Below the pieces are notes generated by a model, which was not told the DNA's origin, did no database searches, and saw nothing but the letters and a program-made list of their open reading frames with translations. A DNA stretch of 64,000 bases from Pontiellaceae bacterium B1224 (GTDB lineage: Bacteria > Verrucomicrobiota > Kiritimatiellia > Kiritimatiellales > Pontiellaceae). The translations under genes and the position numbers were made by a program. Positions within the stretch are counted from its first letter, which is position 1. Each line of letters opens with the position of its first letter. The stretch covers positions 1 through 64,000 of the forward strand of contig JAROBA010000022.1 of NCBI GenBank assembly GCA_029432815.1, in the 5' to 3' direction. This document shows positions 16,199 to 24,213 of the stretch, in pieces.

Positions 16199-17161
16199 AT
16201 GAGAATTCTGACGGGTATTCAGCCTTCGGGCAAATTGCATATCGGCAACTATTTCGGGGCGATCAAGCCGGCGACGGAGCTGCAGGAGCAGGGTGACGCC
16301 TATATTTTTATCGCGAATTACCACGCGATGACGACGGTACAGGACGGTCCGGCGCTGCGGGAAAGGACAAAAGATGTGGCACTGGACTATCTGGCATGCG
16401 GTATTGATCCGGAAAAGACGGCGTTGTATCGGCAGAGTGATCTGTCGGAGGTGCAGGAACTGGCGTGGCTGCTGTCGGTGGTCTGTCCGATGGGGCTGCT
16501 GGAGCGCTGCCATTCCTATAAGGACAAGATTGCGAAGGGCTTTTCGCCGTCGCACGGTCTTTTCGCCTATCCGGTACTGATGGCAGCGGATATTCTGGCG
16601 GTACAGGGTGAAGTGGTGCCGGTGGGCAAGGACCAGAAACAGCACCTGGAGGTGACTCGCGATCTGGCTATTAAGTTCAATAACCAATATGGCGAAGTCT
16701 TTACGGTTCCGGAAGCGGCGATCCGCGAAAGTGTGGCGGTGGTGCCGGGGATCGACGGGCAGAAAATGTCGAAATCGTATGACAACACCATCGAAATTTT
16801 TGCTGAGGGCAAGCCGCTGAAAAAGCGGGTAATGTCTATTGTGACCGACAGTAAAGGACTGGAGGATCCGAAGGAGCCGGAGGGCGACAATGTTTTTGCG
16901 CTGTATAAACTGTTTGCTTCCGAAGAGGAACAGAATGATCTGGCGGCGCGTTATCGGGCCGGCGGGCTGGGCTATGGCCACGCCAAGCAGGAGCTGCTGG
17001 AAAAAATCAATGAACATTTCGGCCCGATCCGTGAAAAACGCCGGGAATTGGCGGCAAATATGGATTATGTGGAAGACGTGCTGAAGACCGGTGCGGAAAA
17101 GGCGCGGGTGCTTGCCAGTGCAACGTTGCAGAAAGCGCGTCAGGCCGCCGGCCTGGAGTAA
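16199..17161 (+). CDS. trpS: Tryptophanyl-tRNA synthetase
   Basis: 320-aa class I aminoacyl-tRNA synthetase, close to the usual bacterial length. Hallmarks are GIQPSGKLHIGNYFGAI with the HIGH-type motif at residues 14-17, KMSKS at 189-193, and family blocks such as VPVGKDQKQHLEVTRDLA. It charges tRNA-Trp in the cytoplasm. It begins a plus-strand run with scpA, scpB and pheA, though the 110-bp gap to scpA may hold its own signals. No T-box or other leader is obvious upstream. One dispersed palindrome (16088-16102) lies about 96 bp before the start. Confidence 0.97.
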   Translation: MRILTGIQPSGKLHIGNYFGAIKPATELQEQGDAYIFIANYHAMTTVQDGPALRERTKDVALDYLACGIDPEKTALYRQSDLSEVQELAWLLSVVCPMGLLERCHSYKDKIAKGFSPSHGLFAYPVLMAADILAVQGEVVPVGKDQKQHLEVTRDLAIKFNNQYGEVFTVPEAAIRESVAVVPGIDGQKMSKSYDNTIEIFAEGKPLKKRVMSIVTDSKGLEDPKEPEGDNVFALYKLFASEEEQNDLAARYRAGGLGYGHAKQELLEKINEHFGPIREKRRELAANMDYVEDVLKTGAEKARVLASATLQKARQAAGLE

Positions 17162-17271
17162 TGAAGATTTAAGCATTCAGTACGGAGAGTGGCGGGTCTG
17201 CGACAGCTTCTGACGAGGAAGCGAATCGCCCTTTTTCATTCTGAAATCTGCATTCTTAATATAGGACAAAT

Positions 17272-18147
17272 TTGAGTTCCCAAATGGAATTAATTAAAGA
17301 CGACTATAAGGTCTCGCTTGAGGTGTTTGAGGGGCCGCTTGATCTGCTTTTGTATCTGATCAAAAAAGATGAAGTGGATATCTATGATATTCCGATCGGG
17401 CGGATTACCGATCAGTATATGGAGTATCTGCGTCTGATGAAGGTGCTGGACCTGAATATTGCCGGTGATTTTATTGTGATGTCGGCGACACTGATGCTGA
17501 TTAAAAGCCGCATGCTGTTACCCGTGGAGGAACAGAAGGCTGATCAGGATGAAGACGAAGAGGATCCGCGCTGGGATCTGGTACGTCAGCTGGTGGAATA
17601 CAAAAAATTCAAGGATGCGGCGGATCATCTCGAAGATCTTGAGTTGCACATGGAAAATGTGTTCGCCCGCGAGAGTGAACATGTTGAGTTGGGTGCACCA
17701 CCGGATGTGGATTTGAAGGACGCGAGTATTTTTGATCTGATTTCCGCGCTGAATGAGGCGCTCGGCCGGGTGCAGGAAGAGGATCTGCAGGAAATCTTTG
17801 CCGAAGAATACACGGTGGGCCAGAAGGTTACTTTCATTGTTGAGAACCTAAAGGTGGTCAGTCGTATGTGCGTGTCGGATCTGTTCGGGGGCATGACTTC
17901 GCGGCAGGAAATTGTGTGCACGTTTCTGGCTGTACTCGAGCTCATCAAGCTGAATAAGATTGCCTGTGTACAGGATGACCCCTTCAGCCCTATAATGGTG
18001 GAGCCGCGCGAGCCGGACCCGGTGCCGACTCTGCCGCCGGAAGAAGAGGAAGTGCCTCATCCGGAGTTTGAGCTGGATGATGAAAGCGCTGAGGTTGAAG
18101 AAGACCTTGGTGACGACGATGAATTTGATGACGAGGACGAGCTTTAG
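17272..18147 (+). CDS. scpA: Segregation and condensation protein A
   Basis: 291-aa kleisin subunit of the SMC-ScpAB condensin, which bridges SMC heads to organise the chromosome. The N-terminal winged-helix block is typical (YKVSLEVFEGPLDLLLYLIK, EVDIYDIPIGRITDQYMEYL). The central acidic linker and the C-terminal winged helix (VTFIVENLKVVSRMCVSDLF) follow. A very acidic tail of about 50 residues ends the protein. Translation seems to start at a TTG (17272) with aggac upstream, and the ATG at 17284 is the alternative. scpB follows after 17 bp. Confidence 0.94.
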   Translation: MSSQMELIKDDYKVSLEVFEGPLDLLLYLIKKDEVDIYDIPIGRITDQYMEYLRLMKVLDLNIAGDFIVMSATLMLIKSRMLLPVEEQKADQDEDEEDPRWDLVRQLVEYKKFKDAADHLEDLELHMENVFARESEHVELGAPPDVDLKDASIFDLISALNEALGRVQEEDLQEIFAEEYTVGQKVTFIVENLKVVSRMCVSDLFGGMTSRQEIVCTFLAVLELIKLNKIACVQDDPFSPIMVEPREPDPVPTLPPEEEEVPHPEFELDDESAEVEEDLGDDDEFDDEDEL

Positions 18148-18164
18148 ATCGCACGGAGACGAGC

Positions 18165-18899
18165 ATGAGCGAGAGCACGCTAGAGATACTTCCAGAGTTA
18201 AAACAGATTGTCGGTGCCCTGTTGTTTGCTGCCAGGGAGCCGCTGACGATTAAGCGGATGCGCAAGGCGATGATCGAAACCGGTAATGGATTCGGCGGAC
18301 CCTATGAGCAGTATGCCAAAGCAACGGATGCGCAGATTGAAGGGGCCATTGAGCAACTGATCGAAGATTTGGATCATGCCAAAGCGGGTCTCAGTGTAGC
18401 CTTGGTAGCTGGTGCGTATCGCTTGCAGAATGATGCAGCCTGCGGGCCGTTTGTTCGTGCCCTGCTTGAAAAGAATCAAACCATGCGGTTGTCAAAGCCA
18501 GCGCTGGAAACGCTGGCCATTGTAGCCTATCGCCAACCCTGCCTGCGCTCGGAAATTGAAGAGGTCCGCGGGGTCTCGGTGGATGCCGTGCTGCGCAAGC
18601 TCATCGATATGCAGCTGGTACGTGTGGTTCGGCGCTCGGAACTTCCGGGCCGTCCTTGGCTTTTCGGAACCACGCAGAAATTTCTCGAGCATTTTGGAAT
18701 TAACGATATCAATGACCTGCCCGGCAGTCAGGAGCTCAAGCGCGCCATGCCGGTTGAAGAGAAGAAAAAGAAGGAAACGACCGAGGATCTGCCGGCTCTT
18801 AAAGAGGAGCTGAATAAGACTGAATCCGAGGTGGAAGAAGATGCCAGCGATAAATCCATGGCTGCGCTCGATGAAGAGATCGAAAGGGAAGAAAACTGA
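18165..18899 (+). CDS. scpB: Segregation and condensation protein B
   Basis: 244-aa partner of ScpA and SMC with two winged-helix domains. Recognisable text includes LKQIVGALLFAAREPLTI near the start, LSKPALETLAIVAYRQPCLRSEIEEVRGVSVDAVLRKL in the middle, and RPWLFGTTQKFLEHFGINDINDLP. The C-terminal 50 residues are charged and low-complexity (EEKKKKETTEDLP...). An inverted repeat (18904-18953) separates it from pheA. Confidence 0.94.
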   Translation: MSESTLEILPELKQIVGALLFAAREPLTIKRMRKAMIETGNGFGGPYEQYAKATDAQIEGAIEQLIEDLDHAKAGLSVALVAGAYRLQNDAACGPFVRALLEKNQTMRLSKPALETLAIVAYRQPCLRSEIEEVRGVSVDAVLRKLIDMQLVRVVRRSELPGRPWLFGTTQKFLEHFGINDINDLPGSQELKRAMPVEEKKKKETTEDLPALKEELNKTESEVEEDASDKSMAALDEEIEREEN

Positions 18900-18903
18900 A
18901 ACT

Positions 18904-18953
18904 GGAAATCTGAAACTTGAATTTTTTACACCCATTTCAAGTTTCAGGTTTCC
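18904..18953. repeat. Intergenic inverted repeat between scpB and pheA
   Basis: ctgaaacttgaa (about 18910-18921) and ttcaagtttcag (about 18936-18947) can form a 12-bp stem around attttttacaccca, with further matching sequence outside. Similar words (ggtttccagtttcaag) appear once at 12808, so this is one member of another small repeat family. Confidence 0.65.
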
Positions 18954-18972
18954 CTTTTCAAAAAGGAACATC

Positions 18973-20037
18973 ATGAATCTTGATGATTACAGAAAATCAA
19001 TTGACTCGTTGGATAGCGAAATTGTACGCCTGCTGAATGAGCGCATTAATGTAGTGCTCAAAATCGGAGAGGAAAAAAAGAAAGTCGGAGCTGAGATTTA
19101 TGTGCCGTCTCGTGAACGTGCCGTTTTTGACAAGATAAAGTTGCTGAATACGGGCCCGCTGCCGGAAGAGTCGGCCCACGCGATCTATCGTGAAATCATG
19201 TCGGCCGCGCTGGCACTCGAAACCGATATGAAAATTGCCTATCTCGGTCCGGAAGCCACCTTCACGCACCAGGCCGCCCGGAACAAGTTCGGGGTCAGTG
19301 TCGACTATATCCCAACGAGCACCATTGCTGAAGTCTTCGACCGCGTGGCGAGCCGTACGGCAGACTATGGGGTTGTTCCGGTGGAGAACTCCACCGAGGG
19401 GGCGGTCACACACACCTTTGATCAGTTTGCTACGACTCCGCTTAAAATCTGTGCGGAAATCTATCTGCCGATTTCCCTGACGCTCCTGTCGAAGCATCCG
19501 AAGGAAGAAGTCAATCTCATCTTCAGTAAGCAGGAGGCCTTTGGTCAGTGCCGGGCCTGGTTGGCGGCAAATATGCCGAATGCCAAGCTGTCCCCGGTGG
19601 AGAGTACGACCCGGGCGGTACAGCTGGCGATTGAAACTCCCGGAGCTGCGGCCGTGGCCAGTGTGATGGCGTCGGATATGTACAACATTGATGTGCTGGC
19701 TGAAAATATTCAGGACATGCAGGGCAATACCACCCGCTTCCTGATTATCGGCCAGGAATACAGTGCGCCCACCGGAGAAGATAAAACCTCCGTGATGTTC
19801 GGTGTGAAGCATAAAGTCGGTGCGCTCTACGATGCACTCTCTGTCTTTAAAACAGACAACATCAACATGACCAAGATTGAATCGCGCCCCAGCAAAAACA
19901 AAAACTGGGAATACTATTTCTTCGTCGATATCGACGGCCATTCGCAAGAACCGGAAGTGAAACGCGCTTTGGAGGAGCTGCAGGAACATTGCACAGTAAT
20001 GACCGTGCTGGGCTCCTATCCGAAGGCGGAGATTTAG
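18973..20037 (+). CDS. pheA: Chorismate mutase / prephenate dehydratase (P-protein)
   Basis: 354-aa bifunctional enzyme for phenylalanine synthesis. It converts chorismate to prephenate and then to phenylpyruvate. Residues 1-80 are an AroQ-type chorismate mutase (LDDYRKSIDSLDSEIVRLLNER). About 85-265 is the dehydratase domain (KIAYLGPEATFTHQAA, VVPVENSTEGAV, GNTTRFLIIG). The last 75 residues are an ACT domain (KHKVGALYDALSVF, ESRPSKNKNWEYYFFVDI), the usual Phe feedback site. I start it at 18973, where aaaaggaac precedes ATG. An upstream in-frame extension would translate the intergenic repeat. An intrinsic terminator follows the gene. Confidence 0.96.
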   Translation: MNLDDYRKSIDSLDSEIVRLLNERINVVLKIGEEKKKVGAEIYVPSRERAVFDKIKLLNTGPLPEESAHAIYREIMSAALALETDMKIAYLGPEATFTHQAARNKFGVSVDYIPTSTIAEVFDRVASRTADYGVVPVENSTEGAVTHTFDQFATTPLKICAEIYLPISLTLLSKHPKEEVNLIFSKQEAFGQCRAWLAANMPNAKLSPVESTTRAVQLAIETPGAAAVASVMASDMYNIDVLAENIQDMQGNTTRFLIIGQEYSAPTGEDKTSVMFGVKHKVGALYDALSVFKTDNINMTKIESRPSKNKNWEYYFFVDIDGHSQEPEVKRALEELQEHCTVMTVLGSYPKAEI

Positions 20038-20062
20038 CTGATATTTATATTCTGAATACTCG

Positions 20063-20100
20063 AAGATGGTGCGTGTTTTATACATGTGCCATCTTTTTTT
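20063..20100 (+). terminator. Probable intrinsic terminator after pheA
   Basis: aagatgg ... ccatctt forms a seven-bp stem followed by a run of seven or more T. It lies 26 bp after the pheA stop. Confidence 0.65.
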
Positions 20101-20545
20101 AGATATGACATTAAGTCTTGAAACAAAAAACTAGAAGTGGCGTTCTTAAAATAGATATGGAATAGAGTTTAATTAAACCCGTGGTGGGAGTAGACGAATA
20201 GTTTTCGTTGGCACATGGATAGCCGTAAAAATCTGCGTAGAACCAAAAACAAACACTCGATAAAAATCTTTGAATCGCGATGGCGAGCTTGGAGATGGAG
20301 ATTCGGGGGTATGGACTGAGGCTGTTCGGACAATTCTTTCCTTGCCCGAAATAAATGTCGTTTTCTTCCGCAAGGTTCTGCTCCTGCGAGCGTTGGTATG
20401 ACGGACGATTCCGGGACCTTTGGCAATTGCCAATATTTTCCGATCATGCGTCTCTGATCAGGTCTCGAAAGTACACTCTTTCTAGTTTTTCTATTAGCTT
20501 ATAATGAGTGGCTTACGGCTTTTTCGTGCCGGTGTGGCCGGGCGC
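20101..20545. other. 445-bp gap with no supportable gene
   Basis: Two overlapping minus-strand ORFs of 86-92 codons lie here, but neither has a recognised motif, a ribosome site or plausible codon use. The content may be decayed coding DNA or regulatory sequence for the sigma-54 promoter that follows at 20546. I see no hairpin-plus-U terminator and no tRNA or known riboswitch in it. Confidence 0.5.
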
Positions 20546-20561
20546 TGGCATACCTGTTGCA
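20546..20561 (+). promoter_or_regulatory. Sigma-54 promoter for the 78-aa gene
   Basis: TGGCATACCTGTTGCA fits the RpoN consensus: GG at -24 and GC at -12 with exactly ten bases between. It is nearly identical to the amt promoter at 48229-48244 (TGGCACACCTGTTGCA), including the following aata. The gene starts about 140 nt downstream. The leader contains ggtcagcc and ggctgatcc, which could pair. Confidence 0.82.
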
Positions 20562-20701
20562 ATAGCGCTGACATCTTTAACGCAGGGTCAGCCGCCGAAG
20601 TTTAGGAAACATCAGCATCTTCCTGAATACTCCAAGGATTACAGGCTGATCCTTTGTGCCAACACACCCGCTATCTGAATAACTAACAAGGAGATAGGAA
20701 A

Positions 20702-20938
20702 ATGAAAAAAGAAACGCTCGAGAAGATCTTTGAATATGCATCCATGCCGCTACACGGAACGTTGTCGCGTAAACTGAGAAAGGGCATTCAGTGCCAGATT
20801 AACGAAGGGAAGATCTATACCGGTTCAACCCTTTTCCTCGGCGAGGACTTTGTACGGATTACCGAAGCAGACAGCAATACCTATTATGCATGGGAAGGCA
20901 TCTCGTCCGTTCGCACCATTGGCGAGGTTGAGAAATAA
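20702..20938 (+). CDS. Small protein of 78 aa under a sigma-54 promoter
   Basis: Unrecognised. The start has a good ribosome site (acaaggagatagg). The sequence begins with an amphipathic Lys-rich helix (KKETLEKIFEYASMPLHGTLSRKLRKGIQC) and then has beta-prone segments (GSTLFLGEDFVRITEADSNTYYAWEGISSVRTIGE). It is cytoplasmic, with no signal peptide. The upstream RpoN promoter matches the amt one almost base for base, so expression under nitrogen limitation is likely. The convergent neighbour is glutamate dehydrogenase. A nitrogen-stress regulator or inhibitor is a reasonable hypothesis, but nothing in the sequence proves it. Confidence 0.78.
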   Translation: MKKETLEKIFEYASMPLHGTLSRKLRKGIQCQINEGKIYTGSTLFLGEDFVRITEADSNTYYAWEGISSVRTIGEVEK

Positions 20939-20957
20939 TCAGCCGGGCGGTCATCAT

Positions 20958-20990
20958 AAAAAGGCGGGGCCGCGCGGCTCCGCCTTTTTA
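20958..20990. terminator. Bidirectional terminator between the 78-aa gene and gdh
   Basis: aaaaaggcgg ... ccgccttttta: a GC-rich stem (ggcgg/ccgcc, extendable through ggccgcgcggct) with A-run before and T-run after, between convergent genes. Confidence 0.85.
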
Positions 20991-21052
20991 TGTCAGGCAC
21001 AGCACCGAACCGATTTGTAGCCCGGTCTGCATCATACGTTCAATTGGATCAG

Positions 21053-23725
21053 CTAAAGTCGCTCGCGAAAGGCTGTGCTGACTCCGCCTTGTTTGATTAA
21101 GCGGAGAATCTGTTCTTTGTCCGGAAGGGTACTCTTTTCAATAGAGTCAATATATCCCCTGATCTCCGGTTCATAACTCAAATATTCCCGGACAAGGCAA
21201 ATGATCTCTTCGTTGGAAACGCCTTCAAAAAATTCGACGCCTTCCGTATAGACTATTTTTGCGGAAACAATGGCCGCCAGCAGCTTTCGGCAATATTCCG
21301 ACTGCTCGATGTTCCACAGGCGCTGCCGCAACATGGGCGGAATATAGAAATCCGTCACGGTCTTCATCGGTTCAACCAGATCCGGGGCCTGCTGGATATG
21401 AGAGTAGATCACATGAGCGGCATTATTGATGACTTCACTCAGCCGGATACTGATGTCGGGCAGGGTAAGCCGGGGATTGAGTCGATGGGTTCGCAGCAGA
21501 ACCTGCGCTTCAAGGCGGGCCAGCTTTCTGAGGCGATCAATCACTTCAGTCACAAACTGTTCCTTATGCTCGAGAAACTCTTCCCGGGTCAGCAGCATGC
21601 CGGCTAAAATTTCAAAACTGCTGCAGATGACGCCGCACTTATTCGCGGAACTGTCTTTGAAAATTAAAACACCTTTTTCTGACAGGAAGCGCCGGGCATT
21701 TGCTGTTAAAAACAGATTCGCTCCCTCCACAATAATCATGGAAGAAGGTATTCCGTTTTCCTGCAGGAAGTCCTGCCAGTTATATCCATTGATGGTTTTG
21801 GGCCGCCCGCCTCCGGTTAGAAAAACATCGCTCACAATTCGATTATGCATTGAATTTCGAAGTTTCTCTCCGCTGCGGTTGCTGGCGTCGTGCACGCTTC
21901 CCTCGTCGCTGAGGCACGCCGGGTCGAAAGAAACTAGCGGCAGGTTTTCCTCCACCAGTCGGAGCAGTTCCCGATGACTGAGTCCGGCCGGATCCTCCAC
22001 AGCGGCGGTTCCGTCCGCCAGCCCCAGGAACTGGACATTTTTCCCGTAATCACGAATCAGGATCTTAACCAGATTCCCTGCCACATCGCCGTTGGTGCCG
22101 CCGGTCATTTTTACGCTGAAGGGATCTTTCGCCGGGTCAATACCTTTGTAGATCAGCACCTGCTCCAGATAAACATTAACCCCCTCGCTGGTGATTCCGT
22201 ACTCCTTATGATTAATGCCGGCCCCGGGCTTGGAACTCATAAAACAGGCGGGGAGCGGATGCTGTTTCTCTGCGGCGCGATCAATGGCCCAGTTAATCAG
22301 CTCATTGGATACATTCTCGTCCGGTCCAAGAAAAACCAGTTCGGAGTGTTCAGGATAATCCTTGAGATTGAGGTCCAGCAGCGCATCCACAAAGGCCCGT
22401 CCGGCCTTTTCAGGTTGATGTCCGGGGCGCACCAGAAGGGCCGCCTTGGAACCGCCTTCCGGAATATCCTTATTTTTATAATGCTGCGCGGAAGCCAGCC
22501 CGTAGGCCTCTTCGTAGAGATGGTCGTTCTGATGAGAATACAGCTCCAGGCCAGACGGGCAGAGGATTCTCAGTCCGCCGCGGGCAATATTATCGAAGCG
22601 AACGTGATACCCCTGAAACCGGTTGCCGAAGATATAGTAGACGGCAAAGAGGGGGTTGCTTTTAAATGGGCTCTGTTCGAAAAATCCGGGTCCGATGGAT
22701 AGCGCAAGGGCAAGCCGTCGGTCGGCATCCAGATTGCTGGACCGCACTGACGCCAGCAGCAGATAAAAACTGCTTAGAATTTGCCTAACCTGCGATTTGC
22801 TCGAAAGGGCGGAGATATCTTCCGCTCCGTCTATTCCCCCCGGCTCGGAAACGCCCCGCCGCTCAAGCAGCAGCTGCAGCTTTGGGGAAACCACTTCGGC
22901 ATAATCGAGCAACGTCCGCTCGACACTCTCATAGGTAAAGTAGATACGGTCAAGGTGCGACAGCTGATGCTGGATCATATTGCAGAACGCGACAAAAAGT
23001 TCGGCAAACTCAAAGCTCATCTGATGCGCGTCAACCAGCTGAATCACACGCTCATCCAACCGGAGCAGGCGGTCGATTGTATGAACAAGATCGACCTCCT
23101 GATCTGTCAGGCTGGAGGTGAAACCGATGACGGCGATATTGTTCTCATACGCACTGCAGTTGTGCAGATTCACATTTCGAATATCCAGACCGAGCGAGGC
23201 AAAATAGGCCGCCAGCCTTTTTAGAATGGTGGTCGTCTCTGCATTGTCCGCAAAGATCTGAACCGCGGTGTGATCTTCTTCATGTTCGACGCAAACCTCG
23301 ATGGCCTCCGTTCCTGCAATTCGGAGCAGCCTGTCCTCTTCAGGCAATGGTGTCATTTTCTGGGGCGCAAAACTGAAGATATCGACAACAAACTGATTAT
23401 CCGTGGAGGTGAAAACATCGGCCGAGGTTAACAGCTTGTCCTCCGGTAGCTGCTGGAGAAATTCAACCAGTTGCCCCGGCCGGTTTTTCAGGCTGATAAA
23501 AGTGTATTGATTCCGGCTGTCTTTCAGGCGGAAATGGTCCTGTGGAATATTCAGAGAGGTTCCGGCAATGATGGTTTTGAGGTGGTCTTTCTGCGATTCG
23601 CGTGAAACCTTCTCAAAATATTCCTGCGGCATGGATTCATAAAAACCGGTTACGATCTCCCGAATGGATTCTGAAAAGCTGGCATTAATTTCATGGGCAA
23701 TTGCTGAAGAATCTTCTGTTTTCAT
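21053..23725 (-). CDS. Large NAD-type glutamate dehydrogenase
   Basis: 890-aa enzyme of the large Glu dehydrogenase class, longer than the usual 450-aa hexameric type. The N-terminal 330 residues are a regulatory part with ACT-like pieces (FISLKNRPGQLVEFLQQL). The catalytic core shows VRFDNIARGGLRI, IPEGGSKAALLV with the catalytic Lys, VFLGPDENVSNELINWA, GITSEGVNVYLEQVL, KMTGGTNGDVAGN (nucleotide binding) and VEGANLFLTANAR. It links glutamate and 2-oxoglutarate with NAD, usually in the catabolic direction. It is convergent with the sigma-54-driven 78-aa gene and divergent from the leucine leader. The ribosome site is weak. Confidence 0.88.
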   Translation of the reverse strand: MKTEDSSAIAHEINASFSESIREIVTGFYESMPQEYFEKVSRESQKDHLKTIIAGTSLNIPQDHFRLKDSRNQYTFISLKNRPGQLVEFLQQLPEDKLLTSADVFTSTDNQFVVDIFSFAPQKMTPLPEEDRLLRIAGTEAIEVCVEHEEDHTAVQIFADNAETTTILKRLAAYFASLGLDIRNVNLHNCSAYENNIAVIGFTSSLTDQEVDLVHTIDRLLRLDERVIQLVDAHQMSFEFAELFVAFCNMIQHQLSHLDRIYFTYESVERTLLDYAEVVSPKLQLLLERRGVSEPGGIDGAEDISALSSKSQVRQILSSFYLLLASVRSSNLDADRRLALALSIGPGFFEQSPFKSNPLFAVYYIFGNRFQGYHVRFDNIARGGLRILCPSGLELYSHQNDHLYEEAYGLASAQHYKNKDIPEGGSKAALLVRPGHQPEKAGRAFVDALLDLNLKDYPEHSELVFLGPDENVSNELINWAIDRAAEKQHPLPACFMSSKPGAGINHKEYGITSEGVNVYLEQVLIYKGIDPAKDPFSVKMTGGTNGDVAGNLVKILIRDYGKNVQFLGLADGTAAVEDPAGLSHRELLRLVEENLPLVSFDPACLSDEGSVHDASNRSGEKLRNSMHNRIVSDVFLTGGGRPKTINGYNWQDFLQENGIPSSMIIVEGANLFLTANARRFLSEKGVLIFKDSSANKCGVICSSFEILAGMLLTREEFLEHKEQFVTEVIDRLRKLARLEAQVLLRTHRLNPRLTLPDISIRLSEVINNAAHVIYSHIQQAPDLVEPMKTVTDFYIPPMLRQRLWNIEQSEYCRKLLAAIVSAKIVYTEGVEFFEGVSNEEIICLVREYLSYEPEIRGYIDSIEKSTLPDKEQILRLIKQGGVSTAFRERL

Positions 23726-23852
23726 ACGCTCGGTATCTTTTCATTTCGGTTAAATGTTCACATGGAAGTTCGGAATAGTACAAAACGATGAATACCATCT
23801 GGGCGGAATCATGTCCATCGCGAGGCGTGTTTGTAATGAGTGCAAATGGGGG

Positions 23853-23882
23853 TTGACACTTTCCAAGCATTGGAACTATGTT
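23853..23882 (+). promoter_or_regulatory. Probable promoter of the leu leader, with a palindrome in its spacer
   Basis: TTGACA at 23853-23858 and TATGTT at 23877-23882 with an 18-bp spacer. The dispersed palindrome TTCCAAGCATTGGAA (23861-23875) fills the spacer. Transcription would start at about 23889, only a few bases before the leader ATG. A protein bound to the palindrome would block RNA polymerase, but no such protein is known here. Confidence 0.65.
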
Positions 23883-23892
23883 GCCTTCAGTT

Positions 23893-23973
23893 ATGAAAAA
23901 CGAATTCAACAATCTACTGCTAGGCCTGCTACTACTCAATGGGAACGATCCTGTGGAGGCGCTTTGCCTATAA
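23893..23973 (+). CDS. leuL: Leucine-rich leader peptide (attenuator peptide of leuA)
   Basis: 26-codon ORF, MKNEFNNLLLGLLLLNGNDPVEALCL. Seven of codons 8-15 are Leu, with two more near the end. Five of the nine are CTA, a codon little used in the neighbouring genes. Directly downstream lies a perfect terminator hairpin (24003-24026), and the end of the leader (cctgtggagg, 23950-23959) can pair with its left arm. This is the classical arrangement of leucine transcription attenuation as in enterobacterial leu operons. A ribosome stalled on Leu codons leaves 23950-23959 free to form the antiterminator. The Shine-Dalgarno is poor and the transcript may be nearly leaderless. Confidence 0.88.
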   Translation: MKNEFNNLLLGLLLLNGNDPVEALCL

Positions 23974-23996
23974 GTTGTTCGTAAATTCGACCGATT

Positions 23997-24033
23997 TTAA
24001 AACCTCCGCAGGGCAACCTGCGGAGGTTTTTTT
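23997..24033 (+). terminator. Leucine attenuator: terminator with alternative antiterminator
   Basis: CCTCCGCAGG (24003-24012), loop GCAA and CCTGCGGAGG (24017-24026) form a perfect ten-bp stem followed by seven T. The left arm can pair instead with CCTGTGGAGG at 23950-23959 (nine Watson-Crick pairs and one G-U), which lies in the last codons of the leader peptide. Leucine shortage would favour the antiterminator and leuA expression. Confidence 0.9.
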
Positions 24034-24039
24034 GTTTTG

Positions 24040-24142
24040 GAACCGCGAATGAACGCCAATGAACATGAATAGAGATAGAAATTGAAAACTCAAAAAGCAG
24101 ATCATCGGAAGTAGCGTCCATTCGTGTTAATTCGCGGTTAAG
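24040..24142. repeat. Intergenic inverted repeat inside the leuA leader
   Basis: gaaccgcgaatgaacg at the left and cgtgttaattcgcggttaa at the right are near-perfect inverted copies, about 70 bases apart. It lies between the attenuator and leuA. If transcribed, it would make a long stem. Confidence 0.65.
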
Positions 24143-24174
24143 GTTTTTAGTTGAATGAAATGGAATAGAGATGC

Positions 24175-24201
24175 GGGGTTGTTTAAGTTAACCCCCTTTT
24201 T
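24175..24201 (+). terminator. Second small hairpin with U-tract just before leuA
   Basis: ggggtt-gtttaagtt-aacccc followed by cttttt. The U-tract ends one base before the leuA Shine-Dalgarno (aggagag). It may be a weak terminator, a second control point, or only an RNA stem that affects translation. Confidence 0.45.
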
Positions 24202-24213
24202 AGGAGAGAAAAG

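Noticed and set aside
20205-20225. Another GG-N10-GC spacing (ttggcacatggatagcc) that resembles a sigma-54 promoter
   Set aside because: The -12 part lacks TTGC, and there is no gene start at a sensible distance on that strand.
20169-20447. Overlapping minus-strand ORFs of 86 and 92 codons in the gap before the 78-aa gene
   Set aside because: No motif, no ribosome site, two competing frames over the same DNA. Possibly decayed sequence.
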